A stretch of 64,000 nucleotides of DNA from Ornithobacterium rhinotracheale (GCF_022832975.1 NZ_CP094846.1:958501-1022500); one strand, 5' to 3'; positions 24,260 to 32,606 are shown, counted from the stretch's first letter. Notes: generated from the letters alone by a model not told the origin. A program made the numbers and translations.

Positions 24260-25229
24260 TCATATCATCATAGAAAGCGAAAAAACTTGGGAGTTTTTCG
24301 CCCTCAATGAGTGTACCATTACAGAGGACACCGGTAGACTTACCGATACCTGCGAGCTGGTATTGCCGAAAAATATCCATTGGCAGGGCTTTGTTTCAGA
24401 AAACGGAAAACCGCCCATCAAAAGAGGCGACAAGATAGAGGTTCGTTTAGGCTATGATGACGAGCTGGTTACTCGCTTTTCGGGCTTTGTTAGAAGTGTA
24501 GATGCAAAAACACCCATCACCATCAAATGCGAGGACGGTATGTTTATTTTGAAGTCGAAAAAAGCAGAGCCAAGGTCGTTTAAAAACGCCTATCTAAAAG
24601 ATATCATCGCCCATCTTTTAAAAGGTACAGGTGTGGAATTTTACCTCATTGACAAAGATATAAAAGTGGGGCTTTGGCGTATCACCAAGCCCAATGTTTC
24701 CGAAGAACTGCAAGAGATGAAAGAAAAGTTAATGATTTCGGCGTATTTCCGCAGGATTAACGGCAAAAGCATTTTATATGTGGGGCTGACCTACCCATTT
24801 GACAACCGTAAAAAGTTGAAATTTTCCCACGCTAAAAATATTATCTCCGAAAATTTCGAGTACAGAGAAAAGGAAGATATACGCGTGCGCGTGGAGGCAC
24901 AGAGCTTTAACGCTAAACACAAAAAAATAACCTACGAATACGGCGACAAAGATGGCGAGCTAATCAAAATACGAATGGACGGGCTAAGTGAGGTAGAGCT
25001 TAAAAAATACGCTATGCAAGCGCTCGAACGCTACAAGCAAAGCGGATTTAAGGGGAGTTTTGAAACTTTCGGCGTGCCAGAGGTGAGCAAATGCGATATG
25101 GTGGAAATACACGCCAGCGACGGAAATAGCGGAACCTATTTAGTGAAAAAAAATGAAATCCGTTTTGGACAAAATGGCTACCGCCAAAACATTGAGCTGG
25201 GAATGCCTTTAAATATTGATAAAAAATGA
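24243..25229 (+). CDS. Baseplate hub protein (Mu gp44 / late control D-like)
   Basis: 328 residues from the ATG at 24243 (MLKLSSHIIIESEKTWEFFA); an in-frame ATG at 24216 is less likely as it extends further into the previous gene. Resembles the gpD/gp27 hub: an N-terminal beta barrel with GDKIEVRLGYDDELVTRFSG, then a second domain with AYLKDIIAHLLKGTGVEFY and a C-terminal ELGMPLN end. The hub binds the tube tip and the spike. The next gene overlaps by 4 bp. Confidence 0.75.
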   Translation: MLKLSSHIIIESEKTWEFFALNECTITEDTGRLTDTCELVLPKNIHWQGFVSENGKPPIKRGDKIEVRLGYDDELVTRFSGFVRSVDAKTPITIKCEDGMFILKSKKAEPRSFKNAYLKDIIAHLLKGTGVEFYLIDKDIKVGLWRITKPNVSEELQEMKEKLMISAYFRRINGKSILYVGLTYPFDNRKKLKFSHAKNIISENFEYREKEDIRVRVEAQSFNAKHKKITYEYGDKDGELIKIRMDGLSEVELKKYAMQALERYKQSGFKGSFETFGVPEVSKCDMVEIHASDGNSGTYLVKKNEIRFGQNGYRQNIELGMPLNIDKK

Positions 25230-25705
25230 AAGAACTTATCCAACAGCTAGCCCAAACCGGCGAGGAAATTTACGCCAAAATCTGCGAGGTGATTTCGGTT
25301 AATTCCGAGAACCACACCGCCGATTTAAAGCCCTTAGACGGTTCTTCGCCTATTGATGATGCCTACCTGATGGCAGACGACCAAGCGGGCGGTATTTACG
25401 CCGAGCCTGCGGTGGGTTCGCTGGTGTGTGCGGTGTTTATTTCCAAAGAAATTGCCTTTGTGGTAGGCAGCTCAGAGCTAAAAGAGTTTTCCGTAAAAAT
25501 TGAAAATACCGCTCTGAAAATAAACGCCGAGGGCTTTCTCCTCCGCAAGGAAAACGAAACTTTAAAACAATTAATGGCGGATTTGATTGCGACGATTAAA
25601 CGAATGAAATTCACCACTAACACAGGGAGTACGATAAAGCTTATCAACGAGTCCGAGTTTACCGCGTTGGAAAAACGATTTAATTCACTTTTAAAAGATA
25701 TTTAA
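25226..25705 (+). CDS. Baseplate spike protein (gpV/Mu gp45-like)
   Basis: 159 residues. An OB-fold-like N-terminal region (YAKICEVISVNSENHTADLK followed by AVGSLVCAVFISKEIAFVVG) and a C-terminal beta/helical part fit the membrane-puncturing spikes encoded after gpD hubs. The metal-binding HxH of many spikes is absent. It overlaps the hub gene by four bases and is followed by the first copy of a hairpin repeat. Confidence 0.65.
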   Translation: MKELIQQLAQTGEEIYAKICEVISVNSENHTADLKPLDGSSPIDDAYLMADDQAGGIYAEPAVGSLVCAVFISKEIAFVVGSSELKEFSVKIENTALKINAEGFLLRKENETLKQLMADLIATIKRMKFTTNTGSTIKLINESEFTALEKRFNSLLKDI

Positions 25706-25717
25706 AATGGCTTTAAA

Positions 25718-25744
25718 GCCGTAGCACGGCAGGCAATTAATTTT
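25718..25744 (+). repeat. Hairpin repeat, copy 1
   Basis: GCCGT-AGC-ACGGC hairpin followed by AGGCAATTAATTTT. A second copy is at 26271-26299 with stem GTCCGT-AGC-ACGGAC and the same 14-base tail. The outer stem base differs in a paired way (G-C gained), hinting that the structure matters. This copy is intergenic. Confidence 0.7.
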
Positions 25745-25756
25745 AATACAGAAAAA

Positions 25757-25978
25757 ATGCTCAACGAAAACAGACTAAAAAATAAAATCATCGCCGCAAT
25801 GGACAAATGCCAGCAGGAGGAAGATAACCCCAACCGAAGTAAGGAGCAATTTGCCGGCGATTTGGCGCGTGCCATTGTGGAAGAAATCAAAGACCTACAA
25901 ATTCATTACACCTCGGGGCTCATTGCACCCACTAGTGGCGGGCCCGTAACAGGAACGATTAACGCTAAAATTGAATAA
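25757..25978 (+). CDS. Small phage tail-region protein
   Basis: 73 residues: a helical N-terminal half (MLNENRLKNKIIAAMDKCQQ), and a C-terminus with TSGLIAPTSGGPVTGTINAK, a Gly/Thr-rich tail seen in small Bacteroidota baseplate-region proteins. Its stop and the next ATG share a base (TAATG). Function unrecognised. Confidence 0.55.
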   Translation: MLNENRLKNKIIAAMDKCQQEEDNPNRSKEQFAGDLARAIVEEIKDLQIHYTSGLIAPTSGGPVTGTINAKIE

Positions 25979-26295
25979 TGATGCTAGAATTATTACAACC
26001 ATACATAAGTGAGATTATTACGGCTATTATCAGTGCTTTTGTCGCTTGGTTTTTTTCGCGCAAAAAGCAACAAATGGAGGTGCAAGCAAATGAGCTTGAC
26101 AATGTAGATAAAGCCGTACGCATTTATCGTGAAATGATAGAGAATTTAGGCGAACAACTTAAAACGGCCATTGTGGAACTTGATGCGGCTAAAAAAACGA
26201 TAAAAGAATTAGAGCAAAAAGTAGAAGCGCTCACCAACGAACTCACCAAATACAAACAACTCAACGGAAAGTCCGTAGCACGGACAGGCAATTAA
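25978..26295 (+). CDS. Single-pass membrane protein with coiled coil
   Basis: 105 residues: membrane helix ITAIISAFVAWFF at about 14-27, a basic stop (SRKKQQ), then a coiled coil to the end. The C-terminal residues SVARTGN are encoded within the second copy of the hairpin repeat, so the repeat has supplied the stop region. This topology resembles accessory holin or spanin-like proteins, but true lysis genes are further right. Role unknown. Confidence 0.55.
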   Translation: MMLELLQPYISEIITAIISAFVAWFFSRKKQQMEVQANELDNVDKAVRIYREMIENLGEQLKTAIVELDAAKKTIKELEQKVEALTNELTKYKQLNGKSVARTGN

Positions 26296-26299
26296 TTTT
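26271..26299 (+). repeat. Hairpin repeat, copy 2
   Basis: GTCCGT (26271-26276), AGC, ACGGAC (26280-26285), then AGGCAATTAATTTT. It overlaps the end of the 25978 gene and precedes the LysM gene by 7 bp. Confidence 0.7.
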
Positions 26300-26306
26300 T
26301 AAAGCA

Positions 26307-26612
26307 ATGATAATAACCGTCCTACATAAACAATCCCTTTTCGATGTGTGCCTCCAGCACACGGGGAGCATTGCGGGCATTTTTGAGTTGGCCGAGACGA
26401 ATAACCTTAGCATCACCGATGATGTGCAGGCTGGGCAAAGGTTAGAACTTCCCCCTCTCGGAGGGGGAAAGGGGGAGGTCGCGCAAGATGCGGATATATT
26501 AGCCTACTACCAAGCTAAAAACATTCAGCCTGCCACGGCATTGGAAGAATACACCGAAAAATTAGAAGGTATCGGTTATTGGGCAATTAACCAAGACTTT
26601 AAAGTTAGCTAA
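26307..26612 (+). CDS. LysM-type phage baseplate protein
   Basis: 101 residues. The N-terminal 50 residues form a LysM/tail protein X-like domain: SLFDVCLQHTGSIAGIFELA, and then DVQAGQRLELP. Such domains sit in the hub of contractile tails. The reading frame contains a GC-rich palindrome (26449-26469) translated as LPPLGGGKGEV, which looks like an inserted element between the LysM domain and the C-terminus. Confidence 0.7.
   Translation: MIITVLHKQSLFDVCLQHTGSIAGIFELAETNNLSITDDVQAGQRLELPPLGGGKGEVAQDADILAYYQAKNIQPATALEEYTEKLEGIGYWAINQDFKVS
26449..26478 (+). repeat. GC-rich palindrome inside the LysM gene
   Basis: TTCCCCCTC (26449-26457), loop TCG, GAGGGGGAA (26461-26469), then A GGGGGAGG. Perfect 9-bp stem in an otherwise AT-rich region. 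It resembles small mobile palindromes that occur in many Bacteroidota genomes (from memory). Insertion is in frame. Confidence 0.6.
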
Positions 26613-26614
26613 TT

Positions 26615-27448
26615 ATGGCACGAACAATAGAAGAAATACAAGCAGAGATTTACCAAGAAAAAGAAAACCACGAGGAACTAAACGAGCTCAATAGCACGAG
26701 CAAAACCGCCCTTTGGCGCTTGTGGATTTACATTGTGGCGGTTGCGATTTGGAGTTTGGAAAAAATCTTTGACCGCCACAGGGCAGAGATAGACGAGCGT
26801 ATTCGTGTGCAGAAGAATTTCCGCCTGCCTTGGTACAAAGAAATGGCGTTGAAATTCCAGTACGGCTATGGTTTGGCACTGGTAGATGAAACCGACTATT
26901 ACGACAATTCAAAGCTAACCGAGGAAGAAATAGAAGCATCCAAAATCGTAAAATACGCCGCCGTGATTGAGCAAGAAAACGCTTTAATCGTGAAAATTGC
27001 TACCGAAAAAAAAGGAGAATTACAGCGAATTTCTAACGAAGAAGAAAACGCCTTTGTGCATTATATGAACCGCATAAAAGCCGCGGGCGTAGAAGTGCGT
27101 GTGATAAACTCCGAGCCTGATATGCTTGCCGTGGATTTGTTGGTGTATTACGATCCTTTGCTAATGAAAAAAGACGGCAGCTACATTGATGGTTCTGCCG
27201 CCGAACCCGTCAAAGAGGCGATTAAGGAATACATGAAAATCTTGCCATTTAATGGCGAGCTGGTGCTAGAGCATTTAACCGACCACCTGCAAAAATTAAA
27301 AGGCGTGGCCATTCCGCATTTGCAACAGGTGCGCAGCAAATGGCTAGATGGCGATTACACCGCCATTGCCGTGCGTAAGGTGCCAGAGAGCGGTTATTTT
27401 AAAGTGGACGAAACCGAATTAAATATTACTTATGAACCGAATATTTAA
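26615..27448 (+). CDS. Baseplate wedge protein J-like (Mu gp47-like)
   Basis: 277 residues. After a helical N-terminus with a hydrophobic stretch (ALWRLWIYIVAVAIWSLEKI) comes the baseplate J domain: YMNRIKAAGVEVRVINSEPD, VDLLVYYDPLLM, and the C-terminal block LPFNGELVLEHLTDHLQ typical of gpJ/gp47. Wedge proteins surround the hub. The start of the next gene overlaps the end by 17 bp. Confidence 0.7.
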   Translation: MARTIEEIQAEIYQEKENHEELNELNSTSKTALWRLWIYIVAVAIWSLEKIFDRHRAEIDERIRVQKNFRLPWYKEMALKFQYGYGLALVDETDYYDNSKLTEEEIEASKIVKYAAVIEQENALIVKIATEKKGELQRISNEEENAFVHYMNRIKAAGVEVRVINSEPDMLAVDLLVYYDPLLMKKDGSYIDGSAAEPVKEAIKEYMKILPFNGELVLEHLTDHLQKLKGVAIPHLQQVRSKWLDGDYTAIAVRKVPESGYFKVDETELNITYEPNI

Positions 27449-27947
27449 TATTGATTTACCCAAATTGGTATTGCTTTTAACGCCCACTTTTTTGCGCAAA
27501 GCAAGATTTAAGGCGTGGCTGGTCTCGCTCGTTTATCCACTAACCAGTGTGCAAAACACTTTCCAACGCTTGCGCGCGGAAGATATTTACAAGCTGGAAC
27601 ACACACCCCAAGTGTGTAGCTTGGAGGCGATGCTAAACGACCATTTTGATATAACGCAAAGGCGTATCCGCATAGGTGAAACTTTAAAGGCTGACCCCTT
27701 TTTCATTTTTGCGGAGAATGAAAATACGCCCAAGTTTATTGATAATGAAAACGACATCATTTATCTCAATAGCTACAACGAAAACGCCGATACAGGGAGC
27801 GAATTTGTGGTGTATCTACCCTTTGAGGTTTGGGATAGAGAAAAGACAGAGGTAGCGCTTGGCGAATATCGTTTTTACCAAATGGAGGCGCTTTTAGACT
27901 TCTACAAATTAGCAGGAAAAAAATACAAAATAGTTTTAAATGGATAA
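27432..27947 (+). CDS. Tail protein I / Mu gp48-like (putative)
   Basis: 171 residues between the J-like wedge and the collar-type fibre, where Mu-type phages encode gp48/gpI. It begins with a hydrophobic-aromatic segment (LPKLVLLLTPTFLRKARFKA) and shows SLEAMLNDHFDITQRRIRIG, a helical pattern compatible with gpI-like proteins. Similarity is weak; assignment is largely positional. Confidence 0.5.
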   Translation: MNRIFNIDLPKLVLLLTPTFLRKARFKAWLVSLVYPLTSVQNTFQRLRAEDIYKLEHTPQVCSLEAMLNDHFDITQRRIRIGETLKADPFFIFAENENTPKFIDNENDIIYLNSYNENADTGSEFVVYLPFEVWDREKTEVALGEYRFYQMEALLDFYKLAGKKYKIVLNG

Positions 27948-28767
27948 ATTAATTTTAAACGGAACCAATGGCTTTCCACTCCACACCGATACGCTTGCCG
28001 AGGCGCAGCGTGCGTGGAATATCTTTAATGCCATCTCTGGAATTACGGGCGATTTGGCGATTTTGCAAGGTTGCGAGCAGAAAGGCTCAAGCGTAAGCGA
28101 TGGCGTGGTCGTTATCAAAGGCGAAGTGCTGAATTTTAAAGGTGGCGCCGTGATGCCCACGATAATTATTGAGGAAAAAATTACCGAACGAGCCTTTAAA
28201 GACAAAAATAAAAAGCCCGTGTTTGCTACAAGAACCGCTAAGTTTGGCGCAGGCTCCAACGCCCACAACTGGGCAGATTTTAAACGATTTAAGCCACTTC
28301 CTGCATTGCAAGAAGAAAAGGAAGATAAAACAACGGTTACAGCCTTAGACAAAAAGCTAACGAAGCTAGAGAAATTAATTAAAAATACCATTCCAGTGGG
28401 GCTTGTCGCTATTTGGGACAGACCAGCAAACGAAATACCTGCAGGCTGGGTGGAGCACACCGATTTGCGAGGCAGAGTTCCGGCAGGGCAAGGTTCGGGC
28501 GAATTTTCTACGCTTGGGGCTGAAATTGGCGAGGCTAAACACACCTTAACCATCGCAGAAATGCCCCGCCACAGCCACAAATTTAAAGGAAGAATTACGC
28601 AAGATGATAAAGGAACAGGGGCCGATGGCACTGAATATTCCACCCAGTCCTACTATGGTTTAAGTGAGGGCGTAGCCATAGATTATCAAGGGGGCGATGT
28701 GGCACACAACAACATTCAGCCCACTAGAATTGTAAAATTTATCCGCTTTGTAGGATTTGAAGATTAA
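27940..28767 (+). CDS. Tail fibre with phage collar domain
   Basis: 275 residues. The N-terminus (LILNGTNGFPLHTDTLAEAQ) is the attachment type seen in Bacteroidota phage fibres. The centre is charged helical. From about 155 the tail collar domain appears: VGLVAIWDRPANEIPAGWVE, LRGRVPAGQG, and HTLTIAEMPRHSHKF, ending with HNNIQPTRIVKFI. Such short fibres contact the host surface. It overlaps the previous gene by 8 bp. Confidence 0.75.
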   Translation: MDKLILNGTNGFPLHTDTLAEAQRAWNIFNAISGITGDLAILQGCEQKGSSVSDGVVVIKGEVLNFKGGAVMPTIIIEEKITERAFKDKNKKPVFATRTAKFGAGSNAHNWADFKRFKPLPALQEEKEDKTTVTALDKKLTKLEKLIKNTIPVGLVAIWDRPANEIPAGWVEHTDLRGRVPAGQGSGEFSTLGAEIGEAKHTLTIAEMPRHSHKFKGRITQDDKGTGADGTEYSTQSYYGLSEGVAIDYQGGDVAHNNIQPTRIVKFIRFVGFED

Positions 28768-28778
28768 AACTAAAAACA

Positions 28779-29456
28779 ATGGCAAAGACAGATTTAAATA
28801 GCATTAAACAATGGTTTAAGAACGGCTTAAAGCCCACGCAGGAGCAATTTTGGGCGTGGCTGGATTCGTTCTGGCACAAGGACGATAAAATTCCCGCGGA
28901 AAATATCCAAGGGCTAAACGATATGCTTTCGGGCATAGATTTATCTTCTAAGGTGGAAAATGCAGATTTTGAAAGTTTTAAAACTGAAAACACTGGAGAA
29001 TTAGCGAAGAAAGCCAACGCCAACGCCGATAACATTACAGATAATGTAGCAGACTGGCAAACAGCCTTGAGTATTTACACCAAAGAGACGGCGAAAAAAG
29101 AGCTAGGCGAAAAGGTAGATAAGGAAGAAGGCAAAAGTTTGAGTACTAATGATTTTACGAACGAATATAAAGCGGTACTGGATAATTTGCCCGTGGAGCT
29201 ATCCACGGAGACGACTATTAAGTTTGACCGAGATAGGGATTATGGCACGCGTACTCGTCCTATTGATACTTTTACGCTGGATTTGGCTGGTGCTAAACGA
29301 GGTGTGGTTAATGTGATTTTCTTCAACGGTGCGCGACTACCGACACACTCGGCAATTGATTGGAGCGGTAGCTCCGTGAATTTCATTCCCAACACTACAT
29401 GTAAGATAATCTTAATGTATTTGGATAATCGAACAATTTTAGGAAACTTATTATGA
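28779..29456 (+). CDS. Phage tail fibre/receptor-binding protein
   Basis: 225 residues beginning DLNSIKQWFKNGLKPTQEQF, an N-terminal region common to Bacteroidota phage tail fibres (W-F-x-x-G-x-x-P-T-x-x-Q-F). A helical repeat-like middle follows and the C-terminal 80 residues are a beta-rich tip (TFTLDLAGAKRGVVNVIFFN). It overlaps the next gene by four bases. Probably a trimeric fibre; the receptor is unknown. Confidence 0.65.
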   Translation: MAKTDLNSIKQWFKNGLKPTQEQFWAWLDSFWHKDDKIPAENIQGLNDMLSGIDLSSKVENADFESFKTENTGELAKKANANADNITDNVADWQTALSIYTKETAKKELGEKVDKEEGKSLSTNDFTNEYKAVLDNLPVELSTETTIKFDRDRDYGTRTRPIDTFTLDLAGAKRGVVNVIFFNGARLPTHSAIDWSGSSVNFIPNTTCKIILMYLDNRTILGNLL

Positions 29457-30157
29457 ATCGCAGGCGTTTATTTTTTTATAATAATCAACATTATGTAGAA
29501 CTGCATACAGATGCTGTAGGATTGCAGGACGCGCCTTACCTAAAACAAAGGGGAATGCAGTTTAAATATGAAGTGTATATAGAGAGAGATAAGCTAATAG
29601 AGGGCTTAATTACGGAAAATGATTACACATTGAATTTAACGGAACAGGTGGGGCGTAAACGCATACGGGTGTATGGGGTGATGAGTTTAAACTTGGGACA
29701 AACTTATACTACGGTGGAGGGTAAGCCGTGGCATGACCCTATGTATAAAAGATTTGAGGATACTAATAATGTGGGGCATATTAAAGTAGTAGATTTTAGC
29801 CGAAGTAAAATAAAAAGTATAGGTTTTTGGGTAACTGATGGCTTGTTGCTTCCAGAAGTGATTATGGGAGATCACTCCCAGTGGCGACACAGGGGATTAA
29901 ATTTTAACATACGCTCTTGGTTTAGAAAGGAATGTGTTCGCTGGATGGATGAGCTGTTGTTGTGGATGCAACAATTACAGAAAGGAGATATTAACATATT
30001 CCATCACGAAGACATACAATGGACAGAAATAGGTGAAGTGGCTTATCGAGATTTGAGAGCGCGTGATGCCTTCGGTTTGGATTGGGCGTATAGAGGAGGC
30101 AAAACGGCACGCCCAGATAATTACGAAGATTTAAAAGGGTTTAGTTATAGAGGATAA
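29453..30157 (+). CDS. Hypothetical protein in the tail fibre region
   Basis: 234 residues, rich in Arg, Trp and Tyr, without signal or membrane segment. The order suggests a beta-rich first half (QFKYEVYIERDKLIEGLITE) and a helical second half (CVRWMDELLLWMQQLQKGD). It sits directly behind the fibre gene with coupled start, so a tail tip component or fibre chaperone is possible. Unrecognised. Confidence 0.5.
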   Translation: MNRRRLFFYNNQHYVELHTDAVGLQDAPYLKQRGMQFKYEVYIERDKLIEGLITENDYTLNLTEQVGRKRIRVYGVMSLNLGQTYTTVEGKPWHDPMYKRFEDTNNVGHIKVVDFSRSKIKSIGFWVTDGLLLPEVIMGDHSQWRHRGLNFNIRSWFRKECVRWMDELLLWMQQLQKGDINIFHHEDIQWTEIGEVAYRDLRARDAFGLDWAYRGGKTARPDNYEDLKGFSYRG

Positions 30158-30173
30158 TAAAATAAAAAAGAAT

Positions 30174-30608
30174 ATGAAGACAATTAACATTAATGACAAA
30201 GAATTAAAGCTCTATGAGGGCGGAGAAGATGGCTTTGTAGGAGTGGAATACAACAGCCAAGATTTTGATTTACAAAACATTTTTTACAAAAACAATGGGC
30301 TAAAAAAAGAAGTGAGAGCCACAAAAATCATCATTGATTTGGAAAACAATCAAATCCTCACGGAAAAAATTACCAGCTCCATCACACCAACAGGGGACAA
30401 AGTGGATACAAAGATAAACCCAGTGTTTATAACTTCGGAAGAAGACACAAAACTTTTCATGCAACAAGCCAAAACATTACTTGTGCCAGCTCTACTTAAC
30501 GGCATTGTGCGAGATATGGAGCTATCAAGAGCCGTAATGGATTTACGCGGAAATTTAATCGAAACTCAGCCTGTGCCAATTACTGAAAATGAAGAAAAAG
30601 AGGGGTAG
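30174..30608 (+). CDS. Hypothetical phage protein
   Basis: 144 residues, acidic, mixed alpha/beta (MKTININDKELKLYEGGEDG). No motif recognised. It ends exactly one base before the next gene's start. It could be a fibre accessory or a lysis-region protein. Confidence 0.5.
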   Translation: MKTININDKELKLYEGGEDGFVGVEYNSQDFDLQNIFYKNNGLKKEVRATKIIIDLENNQILTEKITSSITPTGDKVDTKINPVFITSEEDTKLFMQQAKTLLVPALLNGIVRDMELSRAVMDLRGNLIETQPVPITENEEKEG

Positions 30609-30959
30609 ATGAAAAATTTTATGTTATACCTAATAGCTTACACCTTGCTTTTGCCACTCACTATCTTTAATTACATCGTGGTGGTAAGGGCTAAGGATAA
30701 AACACGCAAAGGCTATTTCAAGAGTACAGCCATTAACATTGACAGGTTCGGTAATCGAGAATTTAGAGCGACTTGGAATAAGTTTTTGAGGGCTGAAAAT
30801 GGTTATGCTTTCGGCGATGAGAGGGAGACTATCTCCTCAGTTTTAGGCAAAAACGAAAGAGACGGCACGCTCACGAAATGGGGCAAAATCTTATGTAAAA
30901 TCTTAAATAAAATAGACAAAAATCATTGTAAAAAATCAATTAAAAATTTAGACTTATGA
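30609..30959 (+). CDS. Phage membrane protein, lysis region
   Basis: 116 residues: one N-terminal membrane helix (MLYLIAYTLLLPLTIFNYIV) and a basic soluble domain with TWNKFLRAENGYAFGDERET and a NERDGTLTKWGK segment. Starts immediately after the previous stop; its end overlaps the next membrane gene by 4 bp. Resembles conserved phage proteins near Bacteroidota endolysins. Function unproven. Confidence 0.55.
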   Translation: MKNFMLYLIAYTLLLPLTIFNYIVVVRAKDKTRKGYFKSTAINIDRFGNREFRATWNKFLRAENGYAFGDERETISSVLGKNERDGTLTKWGKILCKILNKIDKNHCKKSIKNLDL

Positions 30960-31249
30960 ATCAATTATTAAAAGCATTCAACTTCTTCGGGGCTATGGCA
31001 TTTGCCCTTATTCCCGTTATCGCTTACAGAGAATGGGTTGATTATCCAAACCAGCAACACCCATTATTGCAATGGCTATGGGTAATTATAGCCTATGGTG
31101 TTATTGCTCCAATCATTATTAGGTTCGCAGCCAAGCACACTGGAAGGCTGGGAACGCAATGGGAAGGCACATATAAAGGCAGAAGTTTTTTCATCGGATA
31201 TATTGTAACGATGATTATTTGGGCAGCAATCTTTTTTTGGAATAAATAA
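30956..31249 (+). CDS. Holin-like membrane protein
   Basis: 97 residues with about three membrane helices (residues 8-22, 38-56 and 76-94) and a conserved-looking loop HTGRLGTQWEGTYKGRS. Small multi-helix proteins just before an endolysin are the usual holins, which time membrane permeabilisation. The neighbour at 31252 is an alternative candidate. Holin families are too divergent to name from sequence by eye. Confidence 0.5.
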   Translation: MNQLLKAFNFFGAMAFALIPVIAYREWVDYPNQQHPLLQWLWVIIAYGVIAPIIIRFAAKHTGRLGTQWEGTYKGRSFFIGYIVTMIIWAAIFFWNK

Positions 31250-31251
31250 TC

Positions 31252-31500
31252 ATGTTAACGGATAAAGTATTGCATAGCATTGTAGGCATAGCCATCACAT
31301 TTGTGGTGGCTTATTGCCTGCTCCTTTTAGATTATTCCTGGTGGAAGGCGCTGCTTATTGGTTACGCTGCAACAATCGTTTTTGCCTGCACCAACGAGCT
31401 AAGAGACTATTTAGCTTATGGCTTGTTTGATTGGCGGGATATTTTGGCAACGCTTAACCCAATTGTGTTTGTTAAATATTTAATCAAGTTGAAGTTATGA
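31252..31500 (+). CDS. Small membrane protein, holin/accessory candidate
   Basis: 82 residues with two to three hydrophobic helices (HSIVGIAITFVVAYCLLLLD and ALLIGYAATIVFACTNEL). The opening DKVLHSIVG and later NELRDYLAYGLFDWRDI resemble small YfiM/VanZ-like membrane proteins. It overlaps the endolysin start by four bases, so it is a plausible partner in lysis. Confidence 0.5.
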   Translation: MLTDKVLHSIVGIAITFVVAYCLLLLDYSWWKALLIGYAATIVFACTNELRDYLAYGLFDWRDILATLNPIVFVKYLIKLKL

Positions 31501-31874
31501 AATTAAGCAAAGATTTTGATTTATTGGAGTTTGCCTGCCACGACGGAAGTGCAACGCCCGAGTTTGCACTCAAGAACTTGCGTGAGCTGGCGCAAAATTT
31601 ACAAGTCCTGCGGAATTATTTGGGCAAGCCTATAATGGTAAATTCTGGCTACCGAAGCCCAGCGCATAACCGCAAGATTGGCGGCAAAGTGAACAGCCAA
31701 CACCTGCAAGGAAAGGCTGCAGATATACGCGTGGAGGGCGTGAAGCCCGCAGAGCTTGCCCAAGCGATAGAAAGACTGATTTATAACGGCAAAATGAAAC
31801 AGGGTGGTTTAGGCATTTATCCCACTTTTGTGCATTATGATATTCGTGGAACCAAGGCAAGATGGAAAGGATGA
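31497..31874 (+). CDS. Endolysin, M15-type peptidase
   Basis: 125 residues, peptidase M15A family (D-Ala-D-Ala/L-Ala-D-Glu cleaving). Zinc ligands H69 and D76 lie in SQHLQGKAADIRV and H113 in FVHYDIRG; SGYRSPAHN at 50-58 is the family signature. No signal peptide, so it needs a holin. It is in the centre of the lysis cassette with coupled neighbours on both sides. Confidence 0.87.
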   Translation: MKLSKDFDLLEFACHDGSATPEFALKNLRELAQNLQVLRNYLGKPIMVNSGYRSPAHNRKIGGKVNSQHLQGKAADIRVEGVKPAELAQAIERLIYNGKMKQGGLGIYPTFVHYDIRGTKARWKG

Positions 31875-32032
31875 GAAAGGCGTTTTATAGGAAAATCCCA
31901 GCCTTTTATAATGAAGAAACAGGCGAGTTAGTTGGAAGAAATTGGCTATATGATAAGCTAATTGCTTTTAATTTATGGTGGGATTTCAAAATTTTACGCT
32001 TAGAGGAAATACCATTATTAGTAGAAGAATGA
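31871..32032 (+). CDS. Conserved small phage protein after the endolysin
   Basis: 53 residues: MRKAFYRKIPAFYNEETGEL followed by VGRNWLYDKLIAFNLWWDF and an acidic end. The start overlaps the endolysin stop (ATGA) and its stop overlaps the next start. Proteins of this pattern accompany M15 endolysins in Bacteroidota phages from my recollection. Role unknown. Confidence 0.6.
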   Translation: MRKAFYRKIPAFYNEETGELVGRNWLYDKLIAFNLWWDFKILRLEEIPLLVEE

Positions 32033-32568
32033 AAAAGTTAATAGTTATTTTATTGCTGGCGTTGCTAACGAATTGCGGAATGCGGAAAGAAAGCCAAAAA
32101 GTGGCAGAATTGAACGCAGAAAGTGCCGAAGTGCAAACGCAAAGCATAACTCTGGAAAAGCTCACCACAGAGCTGGAAGCAGTTAAAAGTACAGCAAAAT
32201 TTCAGCTATCAAGCCAAGCCTTGGAGCTGGAAGCGCTCGGCGAAAAGCCAGCCATTTTTAGCGAAATCAAAGGTACCGACACCATTTATAAGGTAATTGT
32301 GCAGAACGGCAAGCTAAGCAGAAAAAACGAGCAAAAAGACAGCTCGCAGGCGGTGGCGCTCACCAATTTACACCGTGAGCTCTTAGATGAAAAAGCGGAA
32401 AATGCAATCTTAAAGCAGGAGAACCATACGCAAAAAGAGAAAATAACCTATTTAGAAAGGGATAATACAAAACTCGTTAAAGGCTTGAAATATGCCGCTA
32501 TCATTGCTGTAATTGCTTTTTTGGCTTGGCTATTCTGGAAATTTAAGCGCTTTTTAAAGTGGGTTTAA
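32029..32568 (+). CDS. Single-protein spanin (u-spanin-like) lipoprotein
   Basis: 179 residues from the ATG at 32029, which overlaps the upstream TGA and gives a proper signal: MKKLIVILLLALLTNC, lipidated Cys at 16. A long charged coiled coil (about 25-145) leads to a C-terminal membrane helix (about 152-172, AAIIAVIAFLAWLFW) with a basic end. Outer-membrane lipid anchor plus inner-membrane helix in one chain is the architecture of u-spanins such as T1 gp11, which fuse the two membranes in the last lysis step. Confidence 0.7.
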   Translation: MKKLIVILLLALLTNCGMRKESQKVAELNAESAEVQTQSITLEKLTTELEAVKSTAKFQLSSQALELEALGEKPAIFSEIKGTDTIYKVIVQNGKLSRKNEQKDSSQAVALTNLHRELLDEKAENAILKQENHTQKEKITYLERDNTKLVKGLKYAAIIAVIAFLAWLFWKFKRFLKWV

Positions 32569-32606
32569 ATGATATTTAAAACTTCTTTTGGCAGGACTAG
32601 AAGTAT

